From contig NZ_AP028142.1 in NCBI RefSeq assembly GCF_030297675.1, positions 744,001-808,000 of the forward strand: a DNA stretch of 64,000 nucleotides, read 5' to 3'. The position numbers and the translations under genes are program-made. A model generated the notes under the pieces. It saw only the letters and a list, made by a program, of their open reading frames with translations. It made no database searches and was not told where the DNA came from. This DNA is from Polynucleobacter sp. HIN11. Its GTDB lineage: Bacteria > Pseudomonadota > Gammaproteobacteria > Burkholderiales > Burkholderiaceae. Of the stretch, positions 25,001 to 32,525 are shown in pieces (the first letter of the stretch is position 1; every line of letters starts with the position of its first letter).

Positions 25001-25588
25001 CGTCATACAAGTCAGCCCCAACCATCACACAGCGATGAACGATTTGAATACCCTGATTTGGTCTTGACCTGGCAGGGTGAACCAAGCTTATCTCACAGAA
25101 CCAAGACGCACAGTATCGATGAGCAACGGCGCATGCAAGAGGGTGATTGGTTTCATTGGGTACTAGAGCGAACCACGCCTCAACAGTACCGAGCGGCTGA
25201 GACCTTGCCAGACGAGAAATCCCTAGCGAGTCGACTTGGTATCAATGCCGAAGATGCAAATCGCACCATTGAACGAGTGAGAACCGTTTTTAACAGTTCC
25301 GAGTTGCTCCCATTCTTTGACCCGGCGGTCTATCGCAATGCTTGGAATGAGCTTGATGTCGTAAGTGAGGAACGGTGCTTGCGGATTGACCGCTTAGTAG
25401 AGTTTGAAAACGAGCTTGTTGTCTTGGATTACAAACTCAGCATCCCTGAGAAAACCGATCCTCTTTATTCTCAATATCAACTGCAGCTTGAGGGCTACTG
25501 TCAGGCCGTGCGACGACTATTTCCAGACAAAAGCGTGCGCAGTCTGCTGATTGATGGGCAGGGCCACAGCACCGATTTGCTAACTTAG
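22085..25588 (+). CDS. addA: AddA-like UvrD-family helicase/nuclease
   Basis: A protein of about 1167 residues pairing with addB. It has a UvrD/RecB helicase core: Walker A VSACAGSGKTWLL near residue 20, FTRKAAQEMRERL, Walker B ILIDEFQDTNPLQW near residue 400, GDPKQSIYRFRRADP, and motifs LMTIHGAKGLEAPFV and FYVALTRAKQGLWLS. The C-terminus carries a second RecB-like nuclease signature (VVLDYKLSI). AddAB resects broken ends for RecA loading. ATG 22085 is used; GTG codons at 22073 and 22076 overlap the addB stop and are alternatives, so translational coupling is likely. Confidence 0.9.
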   Translation: MQALNIAIVCDPQRSVVVSACAGSGKTWLLVARLVRILLTGESPRSILALTFTRKAAQEMRERLYQLLQSWTTMSDAELMHALVERGLDPEAAQVHLQSARTLYDRLLSNPHTVSIDTFHGWFGRLLAGAPVSMGAQSGFTLREDAKRLQQECLEDWWASIPPDVLSAYEYLLEQLGSAQAHQFLLGANGLVQQKGAWVFFKKACEARGEPVTEALRRCCNALSQPNPLLIKLEESAAPHELSMLYEVLSHGGVRDQQGLAELGAALEALKEKQFDTAIRLLIPVFMTRDELPSYRKDNDSASKAIQSYLEAQNQDTNRFIATRQAWAIACEQFIEWQAQQEALALNQAWFSIGAAMLEHIERSKERMRVRDFDDLELGVAQLISDPRVAAYWQARLDARYRHILIDEFQDTNPLQWQILRAWLAAYGDDQDKPKVFIVGDPKQSIYRFRRADPRLFGAATRFLQAHDQAHLEQQNTTRRNAPEIVAAVNRIFTTSRVPSNYPFQVQATLWTAPDIPGHSKFAKGEAYRLPLISIIDEPQAIARENALVMPFTDTRDTGAKQQRLLEGQRLAQLIHEVLRTRLVLDEMIDPSNHQQRHKIWRPARLGDFLVLVKRRQYLPEYEEALRHANLLFESPRLGGLLETLEVDDLIALLTILSNPNHDLALAQVLRSPLYGLTEAQMQTLSELVQSNRGYRNWWEALMHADDHPYAETFLGIAKQLMEWTELAKHLPVHDLLDHVYFSGDIRCKYASVCQARDRDQVLANLDAFLELALNLDGGRYPSLGRFITQLKQMRRGDQDETPDEGEMRGEVPLEDESDDLADGDFDLNTYSLSHRQQRIRLMTIHGAKGLEAPFVIILDCNHTAITNPGRGVLLDWDPDQQAPDHLSMFTKLSLSKAREDLLAQEKGIALHENWNLFYVALTRAKQGLWLSGVESTRNRQQGGLVPDSWYERACEGQVPVFTDLDEAHIDQRHTSQPQPSHSDERFEYPDLVLTWQGEPSLSHRTKTHSIDEQRRMQEGDWFHWVLERTTPQQYRAAETLPDEKSLASRLGINAEDANRTIERVRTVFNSSELLPFFDPAVYRNAWNELDVVSEERCLRIDRLVEFENELVVLDYKLSIPEKTDPLYSQYQLQLEGYCQAVRRLFPDKSVRSLLIDGQGHSTDLLT

Positions 25589-26040
25589 ATCTCAACGATC
25601 ATTTCAATTTCGACACAAGCCCCCAAGGGGATTTGCGCAACCCCAAAGGCGCTGCGAGCATGCTTACCAATTTCACCAAATACCTCGACGAGGAGTTCAG
25701 AGCAGCCATTCATGACCAAATGTTGCTCGGTAAACTCGGGGGTGGAGTTCACGAGGCCCATGACTTTGACCACTCGACGTACGCGATCAAGTGAGCCGAG
25801 GTGGGCATTGAGGGTTGAGAGTAAATCAATCGCGATACTCCGAGCGGCTAACTGACCGGTAGCAGTATCCATGTCTAGCCCCAATTTACCAACCCATGGC
25901 TTGCCATCGCGTTTGGCAATATGGCCTGATAAAAATACCTGATCACCGGTGGTCACTGCCATGACGTAGGCGGCCGCGGGTGCCCCAGGACTTACTAGGG
26001 TAATTCCTAGGTCATTCAGTTTTTGGGAAATTACGCTCAT
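25585..26040 (-). CDS. RidA/YjgF family protein
   Basis: A 151-residue protein of the RidA (YjgF/YER057c/UK114) fold, beginning SVISQKLNDLGITLVSPGAPAAAYV and ending GVAQIPLGACVEIEMIVEI. RidA hydrolyses reactive enamine/imine intermediates. This longer subtype (about 150 residues with QVFLSGHIAKRDGKPWVGKLG) is one of the Rid-related subfamilies whose substrates are less certain, and the classical Arg of RidA (in RxxVEV) is not evident, with A-C-V-E in its place. It converges with addA, overlapping its 3' end by four bases. Confidence 0.85.
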   Translation of the reverse strand: MSVISQKLNDLGITLVSPGAPAAAYVMAVTTGDQVFLSGHIAKRDGKPWVGKLGLDMDTATGQLAARSIAIDLLSTLNAHLGSLDRVRRVVKVMGLVNSTPEFTEQHLVMNGCSELLVEVFGEIGKHARSAFGVAQIPLGACVEIEMIVEI

Positions 26041-26115
26041 GAAACTCCTTCAAGCAACGGGGTTAAACACGAAATCACCGAACAAGCCCCTAGTATAGGT
26101 AGATGACAAAAATAA

Positions 26116-26142
26116 CTGACAATATTCGCTGTCCGCTATACT
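26116..26142 (+). promoter_or_regulatory. Candidate promoter of the cytochrome c pair
   Basis: TATACT at 26137-26142 is a good -10 element, 44 bases before the ATG. The best -35, CTGACA at 26116-26121, has only a 15-base spacer, so strength is uncertain. Confidence 0.45.
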
Positions 26143-26185
26143 TCAGCCTACAAAATATTAACCATTTTGCAACACGATCACGCAT

Positions 26186-26548
26186 ATGAACAAAGCCATC
26201 GTTACTTCGCTCGGCGCTGCAGTATTCGCCGGTCTGTTTTCAATCACTGCCCAAGCCCAAGACGTTAAAGGTTCTGCAAAAGCAGGAGAGGCCAAAGTCT
26301 GGCTTTGCGCAGGCTGTCATGCCATTAATGATTACCGGGCTGACTGGCCCCAGGTTTATCGCGTTCCCAAGATTGGTGGCCAGAATGCTGACTACATTAT
26401 TGCCTCTCTCAAAGCGTATAAATCGGGTGAGCGCAAGCATCCAACCATGCGAGCGATTGCGGGAAGTCTGAACGATCAAGATATGGCTGACTTAGCTGCC
26501 TACTACTCGACTCAAACGCCAACCTCTCCCCGTAACCCCTTAAAGTAA
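26186..26548 (+). CDS. Periplasmic cytochrome c (class I)
   Basis: A 120-residue protein with a signal peptide (cleavage after AQA, about residue 24) and one haem-binding motif CAGCH (residues 41-45). A Met in KHPTMRAIAG near residue 88 is the likely sixth ligand, and the C-terminal helix MADLAAYYSTQ is typical of c4/c5-like small cytochromes. It should carry electrons in the periplasm, perhaps to a terminal oxidase. A second cytochrome c gene follows after 14 bases, so they form a two-gene operon ending at the terminator near 26924. Confidence 0.9.
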   Translation: MNKAIVTSLGAAVFAGLFSITAQAQDVKGSAKAGEAKVWLCAGCHAINDYRADWPQVYRVPKIGGQNADYIIASLKAYKSGERKHPTMRAIAGSLNDQDMADLAAYYSTQTPTSPRNPLK

Positions 26549-26562
26549 TTGGAATCGAGAAC

Positions 26563-26907
26563 ATGATGAAATCCGCTCTGATCCTCTCCTTGTTAAGTGC
26601 CTCCATTGGGTTTGCTCACGCTGGTAATGTTGCCAAGGGTAAAGAACTGGTTGAAAAGAACAATTGTGCTGCCTGCCATGGCGCTGGCCTCAAAGCCCCA
26701 GTGGCTCCCGCTTATCCGAAAATTGCGGGTCAATACCAAGACTATTTGTATTACGCACTGAAGTCCTACCAAGTGGATGGCAATTCTCTGGTGGGCCGCA
26801 ATAATGCCATCATGCAATCGCAAGTGAAGCAATTTAGCGATAAAGATCTAAAAGATATGGCTGCCTATATTGCATCAATTCCTGGTGATCTGATCGTCAA
26901 AAAATAG
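26563..26907 (+). CDS. Periplasmic cytochrome c (class I)
   Basis: A 114-residue protein with a signal peptide (cleavage after AHA, residue 20) and the haem motif CAACH at residues 35-39. Met88 in NAIMQSQVKQF is the probable axial ligand, and the C-terminal helix is DLKDMAAYIASI. Together with the preceding gene it resembles the two halves of a dihaem cytochrome c4 made as separate proteins; this is an inference from tandem order and similar size. A stem-loop terminator follows 16 bases after the stop. Confidence 0.9.
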   Translation: MMKSALILSLLSASIGFAHAGNVAKGKELVEKNNCAACHGAGLKAPVAPAYPKIAGQYQDYLYYALKSYQVDGNSLVGRNNAIMQSQVKQFSDKDLKDMAAYIASIPGDLIVKK

Positions 26908-26923
26908 ATTGCCGCGCAATCCC

Positions 26924-26954
26924 AAAAGCCTCCTCTTAAAACTGGAGGCTTTTT
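26924..26954 (+). terminator. Strong terminator after the cytochrome c pair, probably bidirectional
   Basis: AAAAGCCTCC (26924-26933) pairs perfectly with GGAGGCTTTT (26944-26953) around a ten-base loop, giving a T run on the plus strand and, reading the other way, also a T run (AAAA at 26924) that could end the GntR transcript. Confidence 0.85.
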
Positions 26955-27591
26955 ATTTGGCGGCCTCTAAGCCATGGGCCAGGTGCGTGCGCATCGCTTG
27001 TTCAGCAGCAACCGAATCGCGCTTAAGCAGGGCTTTTAGGATTTCGCGGTGTTCACTCAAAGATTGTTGTAAGCGCCCCGAGCGCGATAACGAGTCCTTG
27101 CGTTGCAGTTTTAGAACCTTACGAAGATCGTCAATCACGCTGCTCATCCAGGGATTGGCCGCAATCGCGATGATGCGCTCATGAAAGCGAACATTGATCT
27201 CGAAGAATAAATCGAGGTTGCGATCAGCGGCTGCTTTCTCAAGACGCAAGTGCAAATCATCCAAGGCATTGAGATCACTTTCTTTTGCCTTCGTGGCAGC
27301 CTCTTTGGCAGCTTCACCTTCCAGTAAGGAGAGAACCGTAAAGATTTGCTCCAGATCGCCACGATTGACTTCGGTGACATAAGCGCCGCGGCGTAGTTTC
27401 ATGGTGATGAGGCCCTCAGCCGCCAACACCTTAATGGCCTCGCGCATGGGGGTGCGGCTAATCCCAAATTCCTTGGCAAGGCTTTGTTCATCGATCCAAG
27501 CACCGGGGGCTAGTTCATGCGCAAAAATACGGCTACGCAGTTGATCTGCAACCTCTTCATAGAGCGGGCGAGTTGAAAGTAATTTACTCAT
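26953..27591 (-). CDS. GntR-family transcriptional regulator (FadR/FCD subfamily)
   Basis: A 212-residue regulator with an N-terminal winged helix (about residues 8-75: RSRIFAHELAPGAWIDEQSLAKEFGISRTPMREAIKVLAAEGLI) and a C-terminal all-helical FCD ligand domain (about 85-210) with the metal-binding Asp/His pattern (FFEINVRFHERIIAIAAN and HREILKALLKRD). FCD regulators sense organic acids or CoA-linked metabolites. It is divergent from the methylmalonyl-CoA mutase operon, with palindromes in the 152-base gap, so it probably controls that operon and itself. Confidence 0.9.
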   Translation of the reverse strand: MSKLLSTRPLYEEVADQLRSRIFAHELAPGAWIDEQSLAKEFGISRTPMREAIKVLAAEGLITMKLRRGAYVTEVNRGDLEQIFTVLSLLEGEAAKEAATKAKESDLNALDDLHLRLEKAAADRNLDLFFEINVRFHERIIAIAANPWMSSVIDDLRKVLKLQRKDSLSRSGRLQQSLSEHREILKALLKRDSVAAEQAMRTHLAHGLEAAK

Positions 27592-27620
27592 TATTTCTGT
27601 AAGTCATTGTTTATTAATGA

Positions 27621-27655
27621 TTTTAATTAATTAAAATACATTTATGAATTCATAA
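27621..27655. promoter_or_regulatory. Two perfect palindromes between gntR and the mutase operon
   Basis: TTTTAATTAATTAAAA (16 bases, 27621-27636) and TTATGAATTCATAA (14 bases, 27642-27655) are perfect inverted repeats with centres 20 bases apart, close to two helical turns. They fill the shared control region and are good candidates for operators of the divergent GntR regulator. Confidence 0.5.
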
Positions 27656-27743
27656 TTATGTATCCAATTCTATGGACAAAACTATAAAAGTCAAGCAAAA
27701 TGATAAAAATATCAATGCACATTCATGCACACATGGGGCGCTT

Positions 27744-29921
27744 ATGACCAAGAACGCATCACAACCCAGCGGGCAATGGCCAGCTGCAGCCGATCAATCC
27801 CTTGAGCAATGGCAAAAAGCAGCCAGTAAATCGGCGCCCAATGGCAAGCCGGATGCTTTAGGGTGGGATACCCCCGACGGCATCCATCTAAAAGCCCTCT
27901 ACACCCAAAATGATCTTCAGGGGTTGCCTTATGTGAACTCACTCCCTGGGTTTGAGCCCTATCTGCGCGGACCACAAGCGACGATGTATGCGGTGCGCCC
28001 TTGGACCATTCGTCAATACGCCGGATTCTCAACGGCCGAAGAGTCCAATCGTTTCTACCGCAAAGCCCTCGAAGGGGGTGGTCAAGGGGTCTCAGTGGCC
28101 TTTGATCTAGCCACGCATCGGGGCTATGACTCGGATCACCCACGGGTGGTCGGTGATGTGGGCAAAGCAGGGGTCGCGATTGATTCGGTGGAGGATATGA
28201 AGATCCTCTTTGATGGCATCCCCTTGGACAAAATCTCGGTCTCGATGACCATGAATGGTGCCGTACTACCAGTCTTGGCAGGTTATATCGTGGCCGGTGA
28301 AGAGCAGGGCGTGAAGCAAGAGCAACTGAGTGGCACGATTCAGAACGACATTCTCAAAGAGTTCATGGTGCGCAATACCTATATCTACCCACCCGGACCC
28401 TCGATGCGCATTGTCGGTGACATCATTGAGTACACCGCAAAGAATATGCCCAAGTTCAACTCGATCTCGATCTCGGGCTATCACATGCAAGAGGCTGGAG
28501 CAAATCAAGCCCTAGAGCTCGCATTTACACTGGCCGATGGCAAGGAGTACGTCAAAACTGCCTTGGCCAAAGGTCTTGATGTGGATGAGTTTGCCGGCCG
28601 TCTGTCCTTCTTCTTTGCGATCGGTATGAACTTCTATCTGGAAGTTGCCAAACTGCGCGCTGCTCGCATCTTGTGGTGGCGCATTATGAAAGAGTTCAAT
28701 CCCAAGAATCCCAAGTCATCGATGTTGCGTACCCATTGCCAAACCTCTGGCTGGTCGCTGACCGAGCAAGATCCCTATAACAATGTGGTGCGCACCACGA
28801 TTGAGGCCATGGCCGCGGTCTTTGGCGGAACGCAATCACTGCACACCAATTCATTTGATGAAGCAATTGCCTTGCCTTCAGAGATGTCCTCCCGAATTGC
28901 CCGCAACACCCAATTAATTTTGCAAGAAGAGACCCATATCACGAGCGTAGTTGATCCTTGGGCGGGATCGTTCATGATGGAGAAATTAACTCAAGAGATG
29001 GCCGATGCTGCCTGGGAAATTATTCTGGAAGTGGATCAGATGGGTGGCATGACCAAGGCTGTTGAGAGTGGTTGGGCCAAGTTAAAAATTGAGGCGGCCG
29101 CTGCACAAAAGCAAGCCAAGATCGACTCCGGGTCAGATGTGATCGTAGGGGTTAATAAATACAAATTGGAAGAAGAGAGTTTGGTGGATGTCTTGGTCAT
29201 CGATAACGATATGGTTCGTAATAATCAAATCGCTCGCTTAAAGGACATCAAGGCTAAACGCAATCAAGCGCAGGTGAATCAAGCCTTGGCGGATCTGACA
29301 ACAGCAGCCGAGAACAATACAGGTAATTTATTAGATTTAGCGGTCAAAGCAATTCGTTTACGCGCAACGGTGGGCGAGGTGTCGGATGCTTTGGAGAAAG
29401 TTTATGGGCGCCACCGTGCCGATACACAAAAGGTGACCGGAGTGTACGCAGCTGCATATGATTCAGCCGAAGGTTGGGAAAAACTCAAAGTCGAGATCGC
29501 TGAGTTTGCCAAAGAGTACGGACGTCGTCCGCGTGTCATGATCGCAAAACTTGGTCAGGATGGACACGATCGCGGCGCCAAAGTGGTTGCTACCGCCTAT
29601 GCTGATCTGGGCTTTGATGTGGATATGGGACCTTTATTCCAGACACCGGAGGAGTGTGCGCGCCAAGCCATTGAAAACGATGTGCATGCTTTGGGGATCT
29701 CTACCTTAGCCGCTGGGCACAAAACTTTGGTTCCTGCGATTGTGGCGGAACTCAAAAAGCAAGGTGCCGACGACATCATTGTGTTTGTGGGTGGCGTCAT
29801 TCCGCGACAGGATTACGAGTTTTTGTATGAGGCAGGCGTGAAGGGCATCTACGGACCTGGTACGCCGATCCCCGCCTCTGCAAAAGATGTGCTCGAGCAA
29901 ATTCGGAACAACCTGCGCTAA
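27744..29921 (+). CDS. mcm: Methylmalonyl-CoA mutase, single-chain
   Basis: A 725-residue adenosylcobalamin enzyme that isomerises (R)-methylmalonyl-CoA to succinyl-CoA. The N-terminal TIM barrel has RPWTIRQYAGFSTAEESN and the substrate-side segment GLSVAFDLATHRGYDSD-like (here QGVSVAFDLATHRGYDSD). The C-terminal B12 domain has the ligand motif GQDGHDRGAKV with the base-off His, then HALGISTLAAGHK and FVGGVIPRQDY. ATG 27744 gives the usual ScpA-like length; an in-frame ATG at 27672 would add 24 unusual residues inside an AT-rich control region. It heads the propionate operon with meaB nine bases downstream. Confidence 0.95.
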   Translation: MTKNASQPSGQWPAAADQSLEQWQKAASKSAPNGKPDALGWDTPDGIHLKALYTQNDLQGLPYVNSLPGFEPYLRGPQATMYAVRPWTIRQYAGFSTAEESNRFYRKALEGGGQGVSVAFDLATHRGYDSDHPRVVGDVGKAGVAIDSVEDMKILFDGIPLDKISVSMTMNGAVLPVLAGYIVAGEEQGVKQEQLSGTIQNDILKEFMVRNTYIYPPGPSMRIVGDIIEYTAKNMPKFNSISISGYHMQEAGANQALELAFTLADGKEYVKTALAKGLDVDEFAGRLSFFFAIGMNFYLEVAKLRAARILWWRIMKEFNPKNPKSSMLRTHCQTSGWSLTEQDPYNNVVRTTIEAMAAVFGGTQSLHTNSFDEAIALPSEMSSRIARNTQLILQEETHITSVVDPWAGSFMMEKLTQEMADAAWEIILEVDQMGGMTKAVESGWAKLKIEAAAAQKQAKIDSGSDVIVGVNKYKLEEESLVDVLVIDNDMVRNNQIARLKDIKAKRNQAQVNQALADLTTAAENNTGNLLDLAVKAIRLRATVGEVSDALEKVYGRHRADTQKVTGVYAAAYDSAEGWEKLKVEIAEFAKEYGRRPRVMIAKLGQDGHDRGAKVVATAYADLGFDVDMGPLFQTPEECARQAIENDVHALGISTLAAGHKTLVPAIVAELKKQGADDIIVFVGGVIPRQDYEFLYEAGVKGIYGPGTPIPASAKDVLEQIRNNLR

Positions 29922-29930
29922 GCCCTCACA

Positions 29931-30962
29931 ATGTCGAAAGCTCCAAGCAATGAGCAGTTAGTGGCAGCCTTGCTCGGCAAGCCCTGTGCGGAGCAACGTC
30001 GGGCATTAGCCAAAGCCATTACTTTATTAGAGTCAACGCGCCTTGATCATCGCGCGCGCGCCGATCAATTACTCAACACCATCTTGCCGCACACGGGGCG
30101 ATCCTTTCGTCTCGGAATCTCAGGAGTGCCCGGGGTTGGTAAATCCACTTTAATTGAGAACTTAGGTCTTTATTTAATTTCCAAAGGCCATCGGGTTGCT
30201 GTCCTGGCAATTGATCCATCCTCAAGCTTGTCTGGTGGATCGATCTTGGGTGATAAGACCCGCATGGAACTGCTGTCAGTCAATGAGAATGCCTTCATTC
30301 GCCCAAGTCCATCCTCTGGAACCTTGGGTGGTGTTGCCGAGCGCACCCGAGAGGTGATGCTCTTAGCCGAAGCCGTGGGACATGATGTCGTGATCGTGGA
30401 GACCGTTGGGGTAGGGCAAAGCGAGATTGCGGTGGCTGGGATGACCGATCTCTTTATGTTGTTGCAACTCCCCAATGCCGGTGATGATCTGCAAGCCATT
30501 AAAAAGGGTGTGATGGAGATCGCGGATCTCATCGTGATTAATAAAGCGGATCTAGATCCGGATGCAGCCACCCGAGCCCAAGCATTTATTACCAGCTCCT
30601 TGCGCTTAATGGGATTTCAGGGGAATCCAGACCACGCCGCTCATGATGCTGAGCAATGGCATCCCGTGGTGATGCAAATGAGTGCACTCCTTAATCAAGG
30701 TGTGGCGCAGTTATGGGATGAGATCACTCGCTTTCAGTCCCTCGAATCGAAGAATGGCCATCTACAAAAGCGTCGTCGTCAGCAAGCCACTGCTTGGATG
30801 TGGGAGCGCATCGATAGCGCTCTCAAAAGTAATTTTAAGAACCATCCTGGAGTACAGCAGTTATTACCCGAACTCAGTGCCGCTGTGAATGAGGGCACGA
30901 TCGCACCTTCTGTGGCAGCGCGTCGCTTACTAGACGCGATGCAAACACCCGATATTCAATAG
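29931..30962 (+). CDS. meaB: MeaB-type GTPase, methylmalonyl-CoA mutase chaperone
   Basis: A 343-residue G3E P-loop GTPase (MeaB/ArgK). Walker A is GVPGVGKST (residues 65-73), the switch region is VIVETVGVGQSEIAVAGM, and NKADLD is the guanine-specificity motif. MeaB protects methylmalonyl-CoA mutase from inactivation and helps exchange damaged cobalamin. The gene directly follows the mutase and precedes pccB by eight bases, which strongly supports this role over the old ArgK label. The C-terminal dimerisation region (QATAWMWERIDSALKSNF) is present. Confidence 0.95.
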   Translation: MSKAPSNEQLVAALLGKPCAEQRRALAKAITLLESTRLDHRARADQLLNTILPHTGRSFRLGISGVPGVGKSTLIENLGLYLISKGHRVAVLAIDPSSSLSGGSILGDKTRMELLSVNENAFIRPSPSSGTLGGVAERTREVMLLAEAVGHDVVIVETVGVGQSEIAVAGMTDLFMLLQLPNAGDDLQAIKKGVMEIADLIVINKADLDPDAATRAQAFITSSLRLMGFQGNPDHAAHDAEQWHPVVMQMSALLNQGVAQLWDEITRFQSLESKNGHLQKRRRQQATAWMWERIDSALKSNFKNHPGVQQLLPELSAAVNEGTIAPSVAARRLLDAMQTPDIQ

Positions 30963-30970
30963 GAGTTTTT

Positions 30971-32503
30971 ATGCAAGACATTATTTCTCAATTGGAATCC
31001 AAGCGCGAGTTAGCACGTCTTGGTGGCGGTCAAAAGCGCATTGCTGCTCAGCACGCCAAGGGCAAACTTACTGCACGCGAGCGGATCGAGTTACTGCTCG
31101 ACGAAGACTCCTTTGAAGAGTGGGATATGTTTGTGGAGCATCGCTGCACGGATTTTGGGATGGCCGATCAAACCGTACCTAGCGATGGCGTTGTCACCGG
31201 TTATGGAATGATTAATGGGCGCTTGGTGTTTGTGTTCTCGCAAGATTTCACAGTTCTGGGGGGATCTTTATCGGAAGCCCATGCTGAGAAAATCTGCAAG
31301 ATCATGGATCAGGCCATGAAAGTGGGTGCACCCGTAATTGGACTCAATGACTCTGGTGGTGCACGCATTCAGGAAGGGGTTGCCTCGCTTGGTGGTTATG
31401 CAGAGATCTTCCAACGGAATGTATCTGCTTCGGGTGTGATCCCGCAAATCTCTTTGATTATGGGTCCCTGTGCCGGTGGTGCAGTGTACTCACCTGCTTT
31501 AACGGATTTCATCTTCATGGTGAAAGACACCTCTTACATGTTCGTCACTGGACCCGAGGTAGTGAAAACCGTGACCCACGAAGATGTCACCGCAGAAGAT
31601 TTGGGTGGTGCGAACACGCATTCCACTGTATCGGGAGTCTGTGACTTGGCATTTAATAACGATGTTGAGGCGATCATGATGCTACGCCGTTTCTACAGTT
31701 ATCTACCGCTCTCAAATAAAGAAAAAGCCCCTTTTCTGGGCGGTCTTGTCTGGTCGGATGAGCCCGATTACTCGCTCGATACATTGGTGCCTCTCAACCC
31801 CAATCAGCCGTATGACATGAAAGAGCTGATTCATAAGATTGTGGATGATGAAGATTTCTTTGAGTTGCAGCCCGACTATGCCAAGAACATCATTATTGGC
31901 TTTGCACGCATTGGCGGCCAGACTGCCGGTATCGTTGCTAATCAACCTTTGGTGCTTGCAGGGTGTCTCGATATCAAATCATCGATTAAAGCCGCTCGGT
32001 TTGTGCGCTTTTGTGATGCTTTTAATATCCCGGTCGTGACCTTAGTCGACGTGCCAGGTTTTATGCCAGGTACCGCTCAAGAGTACGGCGGCATCATTAA
32101 ACACGGCGCTAAATTACTCTATGCCTATGCCGATTGCACTGTTCCCAAAGTCACTTTGATTACACGCAAAGCCTACGGCGGCGCCTACGATGTGATGGCA
32201 TCAAAACATTTGCGAGGCGATGTGAACTTTGCTTGGCCCTCGGCAGAGATTGCGGTGATGGGGCCTAAGGGCGCTGTTGAAATTATCTTCCGCGAAGAGA
32301 AAAATGATTCGCAAAAGATTGCCGAGCGTGAAGCAGAGTACAAAGCGAAGTTTGCAAACCCCTTTGTCGCAGGACGGCGTGGCTACATTGATGATGTCAT
32401 CATGCCCCACGAATCACGCAAGCGGATTGCACGATCACTCGCGATGTTGCAAGACAAAGATTTGCAAAATCCTCCCCGTAAACACGGCAACATCCCTCTT
32501 TAA
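30971..32503 (+). CDS. pccB: Propionyl-CoA carboxylase beta subunit (carboxyltransferase)
   Basis: A 510-residue biotin-dependent carboxyltransferase. The crotonase-like N- and C-halves are both present: LNDSGGARIQEGVASLGGYAEIF with GPCAGGAVYSPALTDFIFMV, and later VPGFMPGTAQEYGGIIKHGAKLLYAYADCTVPKVTLITRKAYGGAYDVM. It transfers the carboxyl group from carboxybiotin to propionyl-CoA, giving methylmalonyl-CoA. GGAG lies before the ATG. Operon position with pccA, mutase and meaB fixes the substrate as propionyl-CoA rather than acetyl-CoA or methylcrotonyl-CoA. Confidence 0.95.
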   Translation: MQDIISQLESKRELARLGGGQKRIAAQHAKGKLTARERIELLLDEDSFEEWDMFVEHRCTDFGMADQTVPSDGVVTGYGMINGRLVFVFSQDFTVLGGSLSEAHAEKICKIMDQAMKVGAPVIGLNDSGGARIQEGVASLGGYAEIFQRNVSASGVIPQISLIMGPCAGGAVYSPALTDFIFMVKDTSYMFVTGPEVVKTVTHEDVTAEDLGGANTHSTVSGVCDLAFNNDVEAIMMLRRFYSYLPLSNKEKAPFLGGLVWSDEPDYSLDTLVPLNPNQPYDMKELIHKIVDDEDFFELQPDYAKNIIIGFARIGGQTAGIVANQPLVLAGCLDIKSSIKAARFVRFCDAFNIPVVTLVDVPGFMPGTAQEYGGIIKHGAKLLYAYADCTVPKVTLITRKAYGGAYDVMASKHLRGDVNFAWPSAEIAVMGPKGAVEIIFREEKNDSQKIAEREAEYKAKFANPFVAGRRGYIDDVIMPHESRKRIARSLAMLQDKDLQNPPRKHGNIPL

Positions 32504-32525
32504 TTTAATCGACTGACGAATCACT

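Noticed and set aside
27672..27743. 24-codon N-terminal extension of methylmalonyl-CoA mutase
   Set aside because: The translated extension is unlike mutase N-termini and lies in the AT-rich control region; ATG 27744 gives the normal start.
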